From NCBI RefSeq assembly GCF_000631985.1, contig NZ_JFYN01000044.1:186001-250000 (forward strand): a stretch of 64,000 nucleotides of DNA. The letters run 5' to 3'. Origin of the DNA: Pseudomonas sp. RIT288 (GTDB lineage Bacteria; Pseudomonadota; Gammaproteobacteria; Pseudomonadales; Pseudomonadaceae). Shown here piece by piece: positions 16,905-25,780 of the stretch; the first letter of the stretch is position 1; each line of letters begins with the position of its first letter. A program made the position numbers and the translations under genes. The notes below the pieces were generated by a model. The model was not told the DNA's origin. It searched no databases and was given only the letters and a program-made list of their open reading frames with translations.

Positions 16905-17912
16905 ATGGGTATTGATCTTCCGCTGATCTGGGCCGTGATCATCATCTTCGGCATCATGATGTACGTGGTCATGGATGGCTTCGATCTGGGGATCGGGATT
17001 CTCTTCCCGTTCATTCCCGGCAAGACCGACCGTGATGTGATGATGAACACCGTTGCCCCGGTATGGGACGGCAATGAAACCTGGCTGGTACTGGGCGGCG
17101 CGGCGTTGTTCGGCGCATTCCCGCTGGCCTATTCGGTGGTGCTGTCGGCGCTGTACCTGCCGTTGATCTTCATGCTGATCGGCCTGATTTTCCGCGGCGT
17201 GGCGTTCGAGTTCCGCTTCAAGGCCAAGGACGACAAGCGTCACTTGTGGGACAAGGCGTTCATCGGCGGCTCGGTGGCGGCGACGTTCTTCCAGGGCGTG
17301 GCACTCGGTGCCTTCATCGACGGTTTGCCGGTGGTCAATCGGCAATACGCCGGCGGTTCACTGGACTGGCTGACACCGTTCACCCTGTTCTGCGGTGCCG
17401 CGCTGGTGGTGGCCTATGCCTTGCTCGGCTGCACCTGGCTGATCATGAAGACCGAAGGCAAGTTGCAGGAACAGATGCACAACCTGGCGCGGCCGCTGGC
17501 ATTCGTGCTGTTGGCGGTGATCGGCATCGTCAGTCTGTGGACGCCGCTGTCTCACCCCGAGATCGCGACACGCTGGTTCAGCATGCCGAACCTGTTCTGG
17601 TTCATGCCGGTGCCGATTCTGGTGCTGGTGACGCTGTACGGACTGATCCGCGCGGTGGCGCGCAACGCCAACTACATGCCGTTCCTGCTGACTCTGGTGC
17701 TGATATTCCTCGGCTACAGCGGTCTGGGCATCAGCCTGTGGCCGAACATCGTGCCGCCCTCGATCTCGATCTGGGACGCCGCCGCACCGCCGCAAAGCCA
17801 AGGCTTCATGCTGGTCGGTACGCTGTTCATCATCCCGTTCATCCTGGGTTACACCTTCTGGAGCTACTACGTATTCCGCGGCAAGGTCACCCATGAAGAC
17901 GGTTACCACTAG
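16905..17912 (+). CDS. cioB: Cyanide-insensitive quinol oxidase subunit II
   Basis: The product is 335 residues, the CydB/CioB family. The N-terminus LIWAVIIIFGIMMYVVMDGFDLGIGILFPF carries the conserved GFDLG motif, and NTVAPVWDGNETWLVLGG is the second family hallmark. About eight membrane helices are predicted. AAGGAG lies just before the start. It forms the heterodimeric oxidase with CioA. Confidence 0.96.
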   Translation: MGIDLPLIWAVIIIFGIMMYVVMDGFDLGIGILFPFIPGKTDRDVMMNTVAPVWDGNETWLVLGGAALFGAFPLAYSVVLSALYLPLIFMLIGLIFRGVAFEFRFKAKDDKRHLWDKAFIGGSVAATFFQGVALGAFIDGLPVVNRQYAGGSLDWLTPFTLFCGAALVVAYALLGCTWLIMKTEGKLQEQMHNLARPLAFVLLAVIGIVSLWTPLSHPEIATRWFSMPNLFWFMPVPILVLVTLYGLIRAVARNANYMPFLLTLVLIFLGYSGLGISLWPNIVPPSISIWDAAAPPQSQGFMLVGTLFIIPFILGYTFWSYYVFRGKVTHEDGYH

Positions 17913-17930
17913 AACTGTGTGAAATCTGTT

Positions 17931-18015
17931 CAGGCGCTGCGGCACGCTGCGATCTTTTGATTTGGAAATCAGGGTCAAAGGATCGCAGCCTCGTTTCACT
18001 CGACAGCTCCTACAG
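17931..18015. repeat. REP inverted pair, family A, degenerate, inside the cio operon
   Basis: The left arm CTGCGGCACGCTGCGATCTT is standard; the right arm has diverged (GTCAAAGGATCGCAGCCTCG, CGACAGCTCCTACAG). It separates cioB from the small third gene. Confidence 0.8.
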
Positions 18016-18040
18016 CGCGCTTTAACGGAGGAACGATGCA

Positions 18041-18208
18041 ATGAGCGGCAAACATTCCCTGCACGAGATTGAAGAAGCCGAAAAAAAGCCGCTGTGGCAG
18101 CGGCTCGGCTGGTTGGCCCTGATCTGGATCGGTAGCGTCGGCGCGCTGTTCATTGCCGCCAGCCTGATGCGCCTGTTCATGAACGCGGCCGGTTTGACCA
18201 CGCACTGA
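18041..18208 (+). CDS. DUF2474 small membrane protein of the cio oxidase
   Basis: The gene encodes 55 residues: a charged head (HSLHEIEEAEKKPLWQRLGW) and one membrane helix (LALIWIGSVGALFIAASLMRLFM). This is the DUF2474 pattern, known to follow cioAB and probably comparable to CydX as a third oxidase subunit. GGAGGAA precedes the ATG at good spacing. It is 128 bases from cioB with a REP element between, and is followed by a strong terminator that closes the operon. Confidence 0.85.
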   Translation: MSGKHSLHEIEEAEKKPLWQRLGWLALIWIGSVGALFIAASLMRLFMNAAGLTTH

Positions 18209-18243
18209 TACATCCCGTCCGCTGCCCCTGGGCACGGTTTTAC

Positions 18244-18272
18244 GACCCTCCGCATTGCGGAGGGTTTTTTTT
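18244..18272 (+). terminator. Rho-independent terminator of the cio operon
   Basis: Stem ACCCTCCGCA/TGCGGAGGGT followed by eight T. Confidence 0.93.
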
Positions 18273-18282
18273 GCCTGACGCT

Positions 18283-19407
18283 TTACTTGCGGGCTTTGAG
18301 AATCACGAACTTCGGTGTGGCCGCCACTTGCTCGACGCCACGGAACAGCCGCGCCAGTTTGCTGTGATAACCCAGGTGACGGTTGCCGACGATGTACAAC
18401 GCACCGCCCACCACCAGTGCCTCGCGGGCCTGCTGGAACATGCGCCAGGCGAGGAAATCGCCGACCACCTGTTGTTGATGGAACGGCGGATTGCATAGCA
18501 CTACATCCAGCGATTGCGGCTCCTGTCCGGCCAGACCATCGCCGGCCCGCACGATCACTTCGCGCTCGCCCAAAACGGCGCGCCAGTTTTCCGCGGCCGA
18601 TTGCACGGCCATGAACGATTCGTCGACCAGCGTGTAATGCGCCTCAGGGTTGTGCAGGGCGCTGGCGATGGCCAGTACGCCGTTACCGCAGCCGAGGTCG
18701 GCGACGCGGGCGCTGCCGAGGTTTTTGGGCAGGTGGGGGAGAAAGGCACGGGTGCCGATGTCCAGGCCCTCACGGCAGAACACGTTGGCGTGGTTGAGCA
18801 ATTCGATGGCCGGCTCGTCGAGGTGGTAGCGCGAGGGGTAGGGCGAGGTCGCCGGGGCTTTGGCTTCGGGTGTGGCGATCAGCAGGCGCGCCTTTTTCAC
18901 CGCCAGTGAGGCCTGTACCGGCCCCATGTAACGCTCCAGCAGATCGCCGGCAGCGCGCGGCAAATGCTTGACCATGGCCGCTGCCACCACTTCGGCGCCA
19001 GGTGCCAGTTGCCCTTGCAGGCGAATCAGTTGTTCTTCCAGCAATGCCAGCGTCTTGGGGACGCGGATCAGCACTCGGTCGAACGGCCCGACCAACGGCT
19101 CACTGGCCGCAATCCCGCGCACGGCATCAAATGCCAGGCCGTTGCGCACCAGGTTCTTTTCCAGTCCCTGGAATGCGAGAAACGAGTCGCCACTGCTGCT
19201 GACCTGAACCTTGCCCGCCAGACTCGCCGCCAACGCTCCGAAGCTGTCATTGAGTACCAGTACCCGGGTGTCTGCCTTCGGTTGTTGCGCGGCCAGATGA
19301 TTGAGCAGGTATTCGTCAGCCGCGTCGAACGCTTGCAGTGGTTCGTTTTGCTGTTCTGGCTGGCGGATCAGGTCGAGTTGGGCGAAGGGGGTGTCGAGCA
19401 AGGGCAT
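18283..19407 (-). CDS. rlmG: 23S rRNA (guanine-1835-N2)-methyltransferase
   Basis: The product is 374 residues. Like E. coli RlmG it has two RsmC-type halves: an inactive N-half (PLQAFDAADEYLLNHL) and an active C-half with SAM motif VADLGCGNGVLAIA and the catalytic NPPFHQ. It methylates G1835 of 23S rRNA. Start 19407 (MPLLDTPFAQLDL) aligns with the family; a TTG 24 bases upstream is possible but unnecessary. Confidence 0.93.
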   Translation of the reverse strand: MPLLDTPFAQLDLIRQPEQQNEPLQAFDAADEYLLNHLAAQQPKADTRVLVLNDSFGALAASLAGKVQVSSSGDSFLAFQGLEKNLVRNGLAFDAVRGIAASEPLVGPFDRVLIRVPKTLALLEEQLIRLQGQLAPGAEVVAAAMVKHLPRAAGDLLERYMGPVQASLAVKKARLLIATPEAKAPATSPYPSRYHLDEPAIELLNHANVFCREGLDIGTRAFLPHLPKNLGSARVADLGCGNGVLAIASALHNPEAHYTLVDESFMAVQSAAENWRAVLGEREVIVRAGDGLAGQEPQSLDVVLCNPPFHQQQVVGDFLAWRMFQQAREALVVGGALYIVGNRHLGYHSKLARLFRGVEQVAATPKFVILKARK

Positions 19408-19558
19408 GGTACGGGAACTCTGGTTAATCAACGGGTGGCCCGCAGCCCAGCGTGTTGCGCAGCGGAACCGTCCGAGTGAAATACAACGTCAAGGTTCACG
19501 TCATCACTCAGGAAGGTCGCAAATGGTACGTTTTTTTCCGTTGAAATACTTGTGGCTT

Positions 19559-20287
19559 TTAGGCGATCGGGGCGTCGAGAAGGCCATAGCGGCAGGCAGC
19601 GATGACGGCTGACATCTTGTTGCACACGTTCAGTTTGATAATCACGTTTTGCACGTGGTAATTCACGGTGCGTTCGCTCAGGGAGAGGATCCTGGCGATT
19701 TCATAGGCTGTTTTACCGAGCGCCGAGAGCTTCAGCACTTCCAGTTCCCGCGGTGAAAGGTGCGGGTGCTGGGGCTTTTTCGGTACTGTGGGCAAGGTTC
19801 TGGCGAACAGATCGCTCAGCTGGCTGGTTGCGTAAAACATATAGCCAAAATGCTCGTACAACTCCAGCGGGCTCAGCAGGCCATTTTTTCTGACAAGGCT
19901 GAGCGTACTGCACTGGCCGGTGGCTTCATGGTGAAACGACTGGGACCAACCATGGCGCAATCCATATTTCTGTTGGTCATCCCACAACGGTAAGGTTTGC
20001 GAAAACACGTCTTCGGTCCAGACAATCGGCAGCATCGAATGGTTGCAGTGTGCTATTACCGGATCGATTTTGCTGTAGCTCTGTTTTTCATAAAGTTGAT
20101 TCAACTCCTTCGGATAGTTATTGATTCGCAAAGTTTTAAAGTCAGCGTTCCGATTGGTTGATGTCAATGAGACAGCACAAAAATTGAAACCAATGTTTTG
20201 AGCGAATCGCAGCAGGATCGGATAAGCAGTCTCTATTTCTCTAGCGAAAGTCAGTTGCTTTAATTGCGACTCCTTCCACATTTCCAT
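19559..20287 (-). CDS. LuxR-family solo regulator with an altered ligand pocket
   Basis: The product is 242 residues: an autoinducer-binding domain (about 10-165) and a LuxR helix-turn-helix (about 178-235, LSPRELEVLKLSALGKTAYEIARIL, SERTVNYHVQNVIIKLNV). In the pocket, Tyr66, Asp75, Pro76 and Trp90 are kept, but the Trp that normally precedes the Tyr by four residues (LasR Trp60) is Leu62. No luxI gene is nearby. It may respond to a ligand other than an acyl-homoserine lactone. GTG at 20290 or ATG at 20287 can start; I use ATG. Confidence 0.87.
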   Translation of the reverse strand: MEMWKESQLKQLTFAREIETAYPILLRFAQNIGFNFCAVSLTSTNRNADFKTLRINNYPKELNQLYEKQSYSKIDPVIAHCNHSMLPIVWTEDVFSQTLPLWDDQQKYGLRHGWSQSFHHEATGQCSTLSLVRKNGLLSPLELYEHFGYMFYATSQLSDLFARTLPTVPKKPQHPHLSPRELEVLKLSALGKTAYEIARILSLSERTVNYHVQNVIIKLNVCNKMSAVIAACRYGLLDAPIA

Positions 20288-20356
20288 CACTCACTCTCCA
20301 TGAGTCTTGCCCAAGGGTGCTTGTTTGGATCCAGTTGGATCATGCACGCAGTCGAG

Positions 20357-20374
20357 TGTAGGACATGTCTTACA
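20357..20374. promoter_or_regulatory. Palindrome between the LuxR solo and fpr
   Basis: TGTAGGACATGTCTTACA is an 18-base inverted repeat with one mismatched pair, 70 bases before the LuxR start. Its size fits a lux-box-like operator. The rest of the 20288-20615 spacer shows no gene. Confidence 0.45.
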
Positions 20375-20615
20375 AACGGCGTTGAATTTTTTTGCTCTTG
20401 AGGGGTAGGTTAATTGCTGTAAAGGTTATTAGTCGGCTAACACGCGTTGTATTTAATCTGTCGTTCAATAGGGATTATGAATACCGTCGTATCAATCGGA
20501 TTTGGGTTACATCTCATTTCTCCGGGCTGCCTCACTGGTAAAACATTACAAAGTCAGTGGTGTTTATGCTCCGAGTTTGCGCGAGACTGTAAGGGACTTT
20601 TCAATGGAGCGCCCC

Positions 20616-21392
20616 ATGACTGTCAGCGCAGAGAAATTTACGGCTCAGACCCTGCTCGACGTGCAGCCCTTGACCCCCAGCCTGTTTACCCTGCGTACCA
20701 CGCGAGATGCGGGTTTCAGGTTCCGCGCAGGGCAGTTCGCCCGCCTGGGGGTGACCAAGGCTGATGGCAGTACGGTCTGGCGTGCCTACTCGATGGTTTC
20801 TTCGCCTTTTGACGAGTTTCTCGAGTTCTTTTCCATCGTGGTGCCGGGTGGCGAATTCACCGGTGAACTGAGCCGGTTGCAGGTCGGCGATACCCTGCTG
20901 GTGGAGCGCCAGGCCTTTGGTTACCTGACGCTGGATCGGTTTGTCGACGGTCGGGACCTGTGGCTGTTATCCACCGGGACCGGGGTTGCGCCATTTCTGT
21001 CGATTCTGCAGGACTTCGAAGTATGGGAGCGATTCGAGCGGATCATTCTGGTGTACAGCGTGCGCGAGGCGCGGGAGCTGGCCTACCAGTCATTGATTGC
21101 TGAGCTGTCCAGGCGTGATTACCTGGCAGAACATGCCCATAAACTGCAGTTCATTCCCACCGTTACCCGAGAAAAGTTTCCTGGTGCCTTGCACGGCCGT
21201 ATTACCAGCCTGATTGAAAACGGCGACTTGGAGCGTGAAGCCGGCGTTGAACTGACCCCCGAGCACTCGCGCGTCATGCTGTGCGGCAATCCGCAGATGA
21301 TCGACGACACCCGGGCACTGCTGAAGAAACGCCACATGAGCCTGAGCCTGACGCGGCGGCCGGGACAGGTGGCAGTGGAAAACTACTGGTAA
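20616..21392 (+). CDS. fpr: Ferredoxin/flavodoxin--NADP+ reductase
   Basis: The product is 258 residues. The FAD motif WRAYSMVSSP (RxYS), the NADP site LLSTGTGVAPFLSIL, and the ending RRPGQVAVENYW are characteristic of the bacterial FPR subclass with a C-terminal Trp. It passes electrons between NADP(H) and ferredoxin or flavodoxin and is part of redox defence in pseudomonads. Start 20616 gives the family length; the extra 38 in-frame codons upstream lack family similarity. It lies next to mscL and katB. Confidence 0.93.
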   Translation: MTVSAEKFTAQTLLDVQPLTPSLFTLRTTRDAGFRFRAGQFARLGVTKADGSTVWRAYSMVSSPFDEFLEFFSIVVPGGEFTGELSRLQVGDTLLVERQAFGYLTLDRFVDGRDLWLLSTGTGVAPFLSILQDFEVWERFERIILVYSVREARELAYQSLIAELSRRDYLAEHAHKLQFIPTVTREKFPGALHGRITSLIENGDLEREAGVELTPEHSRVMLCGNPQMIDDTRALLKKRHMSLSLTRRPGQVAVENYW

Positions 21393-21418
21393 AAAAAACG
21401 GCGCCATCAGGCGCCGTT
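21391..21418 (-). terminator. Terminator shared by fpr and mscL
   Basis: Stem ACGGCGCC/GGCGCCGT with an ATCA loop. Eight T follow on the minus strand, so it mainly ends mscL transcription. It begins at the last base pairs of fpr. Confidence 0.85.
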
Positions 21419-21434
21419 CTCATTCATCAAGCAG

Positions 21435-21848
21435 TCAAGGCCGGTTGTTCTGGGCTTTGAGCAGATCGCGGATCTCACCGAGCAACTCTTCTTCCTTGGT
21501 CGGAACCGGTGGCAGGGAAGGGGCTACGGCTTCTTCGCGTTTAAGGCGGTTGATGGCTTTCACACCCATGAAAATCGCGAAGGCGACGATCACGAAGTCC
21601 AGAATGCTCTGGATGAATTTACCGTAAGCCATTACCACAGCAGGGGCGTTGCCCTCGGCGGCTTTTAGCGTGATTGCCAGATCACTGAAGTCCACCCCTC
21701 CGATCAACAGGCCGATTGGCGGCATGATCACGTCGCCGACAAACGACGAAACGATTTTGCCGGAGGCGGCACCGATGATGATACCGACGGCCATGTCGAC
21801 CACATTGCCTTTGACCGCGAAGGCCTTGAACTCACTTAGCACGCCCAT
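21435..21848 (-). CDS. mscL: Large-conductance mechanosensitive channel
   Basis: The product is 137 residues. The N-terminus MGVLSEFKAFAVKGNVVDMAVGIIIGAASGKIVSSFV is the MscL S1/TM1 pore region, followed by a periplasmic loop and TM2 (FIQSILDFVIVAFAIFMGVKAINRLKR), then a charged C-terminal helix. It forms a pentameric inner-membrane channel that opens on hypo-osmotic shock. Confidence 0.97.
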   Translation of the reverse strand: MGVLSEFKAFAVKGNVVDMAVGIIIGAASGKIVSSFVGDVIMPPIGLLIGGVDFSDLAITLKAAEGNAPAVVMAYGKFIQSILDFVIVAFAIFMGVKAINRLKREEAVAPSLPPVPTKEEELLGEIRDLLKAQNNRP

Positions 21849-21959
21849 AGGTTATTTCCTTGTTACAGATGAGGTTGGTGTACGCAGTGTAAATCAGCAA
21901 AACGCGTCCTGCGCGAAACACCTTCTTACAATGCCCGTTTTTATCGACACATGAATCGA

Positions 21960-21987
21960 CGATTAGTTTGCAAAGTGCCACTAATCG
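21960..21987. promoter_or_regulatory. Inverted repeat upstream of katB (site 1)
   Basis: CGATTAGT and ACTAATCG are perfect 8-base arms with 12 bases between, so their centres are 20 bases (two helical turns) apart. It is a possible dimer site in the mscL-katB divergent spacer. Confidence 0.4.
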
Positions 21988-22047
21988 CGCGCGAAATACG
22001 CCGTAACTCGCTGATTGGGAAGCCAAACTTTTCAATCATGGAGTTAC

Positions 22048-22066
22048 GAACATTCTATTTATGTTC
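22048..22066. promoter_or_regulatory. Inverted repeat upstream of katB (site 2)
   Basis: GAACAT-N7-ATGTTC, 69 bases before katB. katB is OxyR-controlled in P. aeruginosa, but neither repeat is a clear OxyR consensus. Confidence 0.4.
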
Positions 22067-22134
22067 ACCGGCATAGCCCTCTAGCCTCTGGTTGGCGCAC
22101 CTGGATGCGCTCAAAAAAACCAGAGGAACCTGAT

Positions 22135-23676
22135 ATGAATTCCACTCTTGGACTGGGGGCTTTTCCCCATCGCCGTACGCTCGGCGTGCTTACCGCCAGC
22201 TTGCTGACCTTCTCCGTGCACGCCGCGCCCCTGACCCGGGATAACGGCGCAGCGGTCGGCGATAATCAGAATTCGCAGACCGCCGGCGCCACCGGCCCGG
22301 TGCTGCTGCAGGATGTGCAACTGATCCAGAAGCTCCAGCGTTTTGATCGTGAGCGTATTCCCGAGCGCGTGGTGCATGCCCGCGGTACCGGTGCCCATGG
22401 CACCTTCACGGTGACCAACGACCTCAGCGACCTGAGCAAGGCCAAGGTGTTCGCTGCTGGGCAGGTGACGCCAGTGTTCGTGCGCTTCTCCGCAGTGGTA
22501 CATGGTAACCACTCCCCGGAAACCCTGCGTGATCCGCGGGGTTTTGCCACCAAGTTCTACACTGCCGATGGCAATTGGGACCTCGTGGGCAACAACTTCC
22601 CGACCTTTTTCATCCGCGATGCGATCAAGTTTCCGGACATGGTCCACGCCTTCAAGCCCGATCCACGTACCAACCTTGACGATGACTCGCGTCGTTTCGA
22701 CTTCTTCTCCCACGTGCCGGAAGCTACTCGCACGCTGACCGAGCTGTATTCCAATTCGGGTACTCCAGCCAGTTATCGGGAGATGGACGGTAATGGCGTG
22801 CATGCCTACAAGTTGGTTAACGCCAAAGGCGAAGTGCACTATGTAAAGTTTCACTGGAAAAGTTTGCAGGGCATCAAGAACCTGACACCTGAACAAGTCG
22901 AGAAAGTTCAGGGCAAGGATTACAGTCATATGACTAATGATCTGGTCAGTCATATTAACAAGGGTGATTTCCCGAAATGGGACTTGTACATCCAAGTGCT
23001 GAATCCGCAAGATTTGTCCAAGTTTGATTTTGATCCATTGGACGCTACCAAGATCTGGCCGAATGTTCCTGAGCGAAAAGTTGGACAAATGGTGTTGAAC
23101 CGTAATCCAGCCAACGTGTTCCAGGAAACCGAACAAGTTGCGATGGCCCCGGCCAATGTTGTGCCGGGTATCGAACCTTCAGAAGATCGTCTGTTGCAAG
23201 GCCGAGTGTTTTCTTATGCCGATACGCAAATGTATCGTCTGGGAGCCAATGCCCTGCAGTTGCCGATCAACGCGCCCAAAGTTGCCGTCAACAATGGCAA
23301 TCAGGACGGTGCGATGAACTTCGGAGCCACGCAGTCTGGCGTGAACTATCAGCCAAGCCGCCTGCAACCGCGTGAAGAGCCGCAAAGCGCGCGTTACAGC
23401 CAGCTGGCACTGTCGGGCAGCACCCAGCAGGCGAAGATCCAGCGTGAGCAGAACTTCAAGCAGGCCGGGGATCTGTATCGCTCGTTCAGCCAACAGGAGC
23501 GTCAGGACCTGATCGCCAGCTTCGGCGGCTCGCTGGCGACCACCGATGACGAGAGCAAGCACATCATCCTGTCCTTCCTTTATAAGGCCGATCCGGAATA
23601 CGGCACCGGTGTGACCAAAGTGGCCAAGGGTGACCTGAGCCGGGTCAAGGCGCTGGCGGCGAAACTGGTCGACTGA
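22135..23676 (+). CDS. katB: Periplasmic monofunctional haem catalase
   Basis: The product is 513 residues, equal to P. aeruginosa KatB. A signal peptide (about 1-27, RTLGVLTASLLTFSVHA) is followed by the catalase core with RIPERVVHARGTGAHGTF holding the catalytic His, NNFPTFFIRD with the conserved Asn, and the proximal haem Tyr in RVFSYADTQMYRLG. It breaks down hydrogen peroxide in the periplasm. The ATG at 22135 follows AGAGGAA; the longer frame covers the promoter. ankB follows 60 bases later and is probably co-transcribed. Confidence 0.96.
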   Translation: MNSTLGLGAFPHRRTLGVLTASLLTFSVHAAPLTRDNGAAVGDNQNSQTAGATGPVLLQDVQLIQKLQRFDRERIPERVVHARGTGAHGTFTVTNDLSDLSKAKVFAAGQVTPVFVRFSAVVHGNHSPETLRDPRGFATKFYTADGNWDLVGNNFPTFFIRDAIKFPDMVHAFKPDPRTNLDDDSRRFDFFSHVPEATRTLTELYSNSGTPASYREMDGNGVHAYKLVNAKGEVHYVKFHWKSLQGIKNLTPEQVEKVQGKDYSHMTNDLVSHINKGDFPKWDLYIQVLNPQDLSKFDFDPLDATKIWPNVPERKVGQMVLNRNPANVFQETEQVAMAPANVVPGIEPSEDRLLQGRVFSYADTQMYRLGANALQLPINAPKVAVNNGNQDGAMNFGATQSGVNYQPSRLQPREEPQSARYSQLALSGSTQQAKIQREQNFKQAGDLYRSFSQQERQDLIASFGGSLATTDDESKHIILSFLYKADPEYGTGVTKVAKGDLSRVKALAAKLVD

Positions 23677-23736
23677 TCTCGACGCCATGCAACGCGGGGC
23701 CTGACTCAGGCCCCGCTCTGCCCAAGGAGAGCGTTT

Positions 23737-24273
23737 ATGCGTGCCTGTCTTTTACTGTTGCTCGGATGCCTGTCCTTCACAGCGCTGGCCGGGCAAAGCC
23801 CTGAGGCGATCAAGGCGCAGTTGCAGGATTACTATTTCGATGCCGCACGGCGTGGCGATGTGCCGATGCTCGAGACCTTTATCGAGTCAGGTTATTCCCT
23901 CGATACCCGCGACAGCAAGGGCTACACCGCTTTGATTCTGGCGGCGTATCACGGCCAGGGCGCGGCAGTTGACCGGTTACTGGCGGCGGGCGCTGATGCC
24001 TGCGCGCAGGATCAACGTGGCAACACAGCGCTGATGGGCGCGATTTTCAAAGGCGAGATGCAGATTGCTCGAAGGCTGATGGCCACCGATTGCAGCCCCG
24101 ATCAGCGCAACGGCGCAGGCCAGACTGCGGCGATGTACGCCGGGTTGTTCAAGCGTGTTGAGCTGCTCGACGCACTCAAGGCCAAGGGCGCCGACCTCAA
24201 TGCCGAGGATCCGCTGGGCAACAGTGCCGCGCGTCTGGCCAACGGCGAAATCCGCACCGCCGCGCCGCGCTGA
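23737..24273 (+). CDS. ankB: Ankyrin-repeat periplasmic protein
   Basis: The product is 178 residues. A signal peptide (MRACLLLLLGCLSFTALAG) is followed by four ankyrin repeats, seen in GYTALILAAYHGQGAAVDRLLAAGAD, GNTALMGAIFKGEMQIARRLM and GQTAAMYAGLFKRVELLDALKAKGAD. AAGGAG precedes the start. The AnkB protein of P. aeruginosa is needed for full KatB activity, and the arrangement here is the same. Confidence 0.93.
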   Translation: MRACLLLLLGCLSFTALAGQSPEAIKAQLQDYYFDAARRGDVPMLETFIESGYSLDTRDSKGYTALILAAYHGQGAAVDRLLAAGADACAQDQRGNTALMGAIFKGEMQIARRLMATDCSPDQRNGAGQTAAMYAGLFKRVELLDALKAKGADLNAEDPLGNSAARLANGEIRTAAPR

Positions 24274-24316
24274 GCGGTGGCTGCGTTATCATCGCGGTTT
24301 TTGCCGGGGGATCCAG

Positions 24317-25684
24317 ATGGCCAAGGCCAAGCGCATGTACGGCTGCACCGAGTGCGGCGCAACCTTTCCCAAGTGGGCGGGCCAGTGCGGCGAGTGCGGC
24401 GCCTGGAACACCCTGACCGAGACCATGATCGAAAGTGGCGGGGCCACGGCGCCCACCGGGCGTACCGGCTGGGCCGGACAGCAGGCGCAGATCAAGACCC
24501 TGGCCGAAGTCAGCATCGAGGAGATTCCACGCTTCTCCACCGCGTCCGGTGAGCTGGATCGAGTGCTGGGTGGCGGTCTGGTTGACGGCTCGGTGGTGTT
24601 GATCGGTGGTGACCCGGGCATCGGCAAGTCGACGATTCTGTTGCAGACCCTGTGCAACCTCGCCAAGAGCATGCCGGCGCTGTACGTCACCGGCGAAGAG
24701 TCCCAGCAGCAAGTGGCGATGCGTGCCCGGCGTCTGGGTTTGCCCCAGGATCAATTGCGGGTGATGACCGAAACCTGCATCGAAACCATCATCGCCACCG
24801 CCCGCCAGGAAAAACCCAAGGTGATGGTGATCGACTCGATCCAGACCATTTTCACCGAACAATTGCAGTCGGCCCCCGGCGGCGTCTCGCAGGTGCGTGA
24901 GAGTGCGGCGCTGCTGGTGCGTTATGCCAAGCAGAGCGGCACGGCGATTTTCCTCGTCGGTCACGTCACCAAGGAAGGCGCGCTCGCCGGCCCGCGGGTG
25001 CTGGAGCACATGGTCGACACCGTGCTGTATTTCGAAGGCGAGTCCGATGGCCGTTTGCGTTTGCTGCGGGCGGTGAAGAACCGCTTCGGTGCGGTCAATG
25101 AACTGGGCGTGTTCGGCATGACCGACAAGGGTCTGAAAGAAGTCTCCAACCCGTCGGCGATTTTTCTGACCCGTGCCCAGGAAGAAGTCCCGGGCAGTGT
25201 GGTCATGGCGACGTGGGAAGGCACCCGGCCGATGCTGGTGGAAGTGCAGGCGCTGGTGGATGACAGTCATCTGGCCAATCCGCGCCGCGTGACGTTGGGC
25301 CTTGATCAGAACCGATTGGCGATGTTGTTGGCGGTATTGCACCGTCACGGTGGTATTCCGACCCACGATCAAGACGTGTTCCTCAACGTGGTCGGCGGGG
25401 TCAAGGTGCTGGAAACCGCGTCCGACCTCGCGTTGATGGCGGCGGTGATGTCGAGCCTGCGCAACCGGCCATTGCCGCATGACCTGCTGGTATTTGGTGA
25501 AGTCGGTTTGTCCGGCGAAGTGCGCCCGGTGCCGAGCGGCCAGGAGCGTTTGAAGGAAGCGGCCAAGCATGGCTTCAAACGGGCGATCGTGCCCAAGGGC
25601 AATGCGCCGAAAGAAGCACCGGCGGGTCTGCAGATCATTGCCGTGACGCGGCTGGAACAGGCGCTCGACGCACTGTTCGAATAA
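24317..25684 (+). CDS. radA: DNA recombination/repair ATPase RadA
   Basis: The product is 455 residues: an N-terminal zinc finger (CTECGATFPKWAGQCGECG), a RecA-like ATPase with Walker A GGDPGIGKST and the RadA motif KNRFG, and a C-terminal Lon-protease-like domain (NVVGGVKVLETASDLALMAAVMSS, FGEVGLSGEVRPV). It drives branch migration in homologous recombination. The ATG at 24317 gives the normal zinc-finger N-terminus; the longer frame overlaps ankB. Confidence 0.97.
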   Translation: MAKAKRMYGCTECGATFPKWAGQCGECGAWNTLTETMIESGGATAPTGRTGWAGQQAQIKTLAEVSIEEIPRFSTASGELDRVLGGGLVDGSVVLIGGDPGIGKSTILLQTLCNLAKSMPALYVTGEESQQQVAMRARRLGLPQDQLRVMTETCIETIIATARQEKPKVMVIDSIQTIFTEQLQSAPGGVSQVRESAALLVRYAKQSGTAIFLVGHVTKEGALAGPRVLEHMVDTVLYFEGESDGRLRLLRAVKNRFGAVNELGVFGMTDKGLKEVSNPSAIFLTRAQEEVPGSVVMATWEGTRPMLVEVQALVDDSHLANPRRVTLGLDQNRLAMLLAVLHRHGGIPTHDQDVFLNVVGGVKVLETASDLALMAAVMSSLRNRPLPHDLLVFGEVGLSGEVRPVPSGQERLKEAAKHGFKRAIVPKGNAPKEAPAGLQIIAVTRLEQALDALFE

Positions 25685-25694
25685 CCACCGATTT

Positions 25695-25779
25695 CCTTGT
25701 AGGAGCTGCCGCAGGCTGCGATCTTTTGATCTTCTAAAACAAGATCAAAAGATCGCAGCCTGCGGCAGCTCCTACAAGG
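25695..25779. repeat. REP inverted pair, family A
   Basis: CCTTGTAGGAGCTGCCGCAG and its complement form nearly perfect arms around TTCTAAAACAA. The PilZ gene stop is 2 bases away, so the element fills the whole gap between converging genes. Confidence 0.92.
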
Positions 25780-25780
25780 G

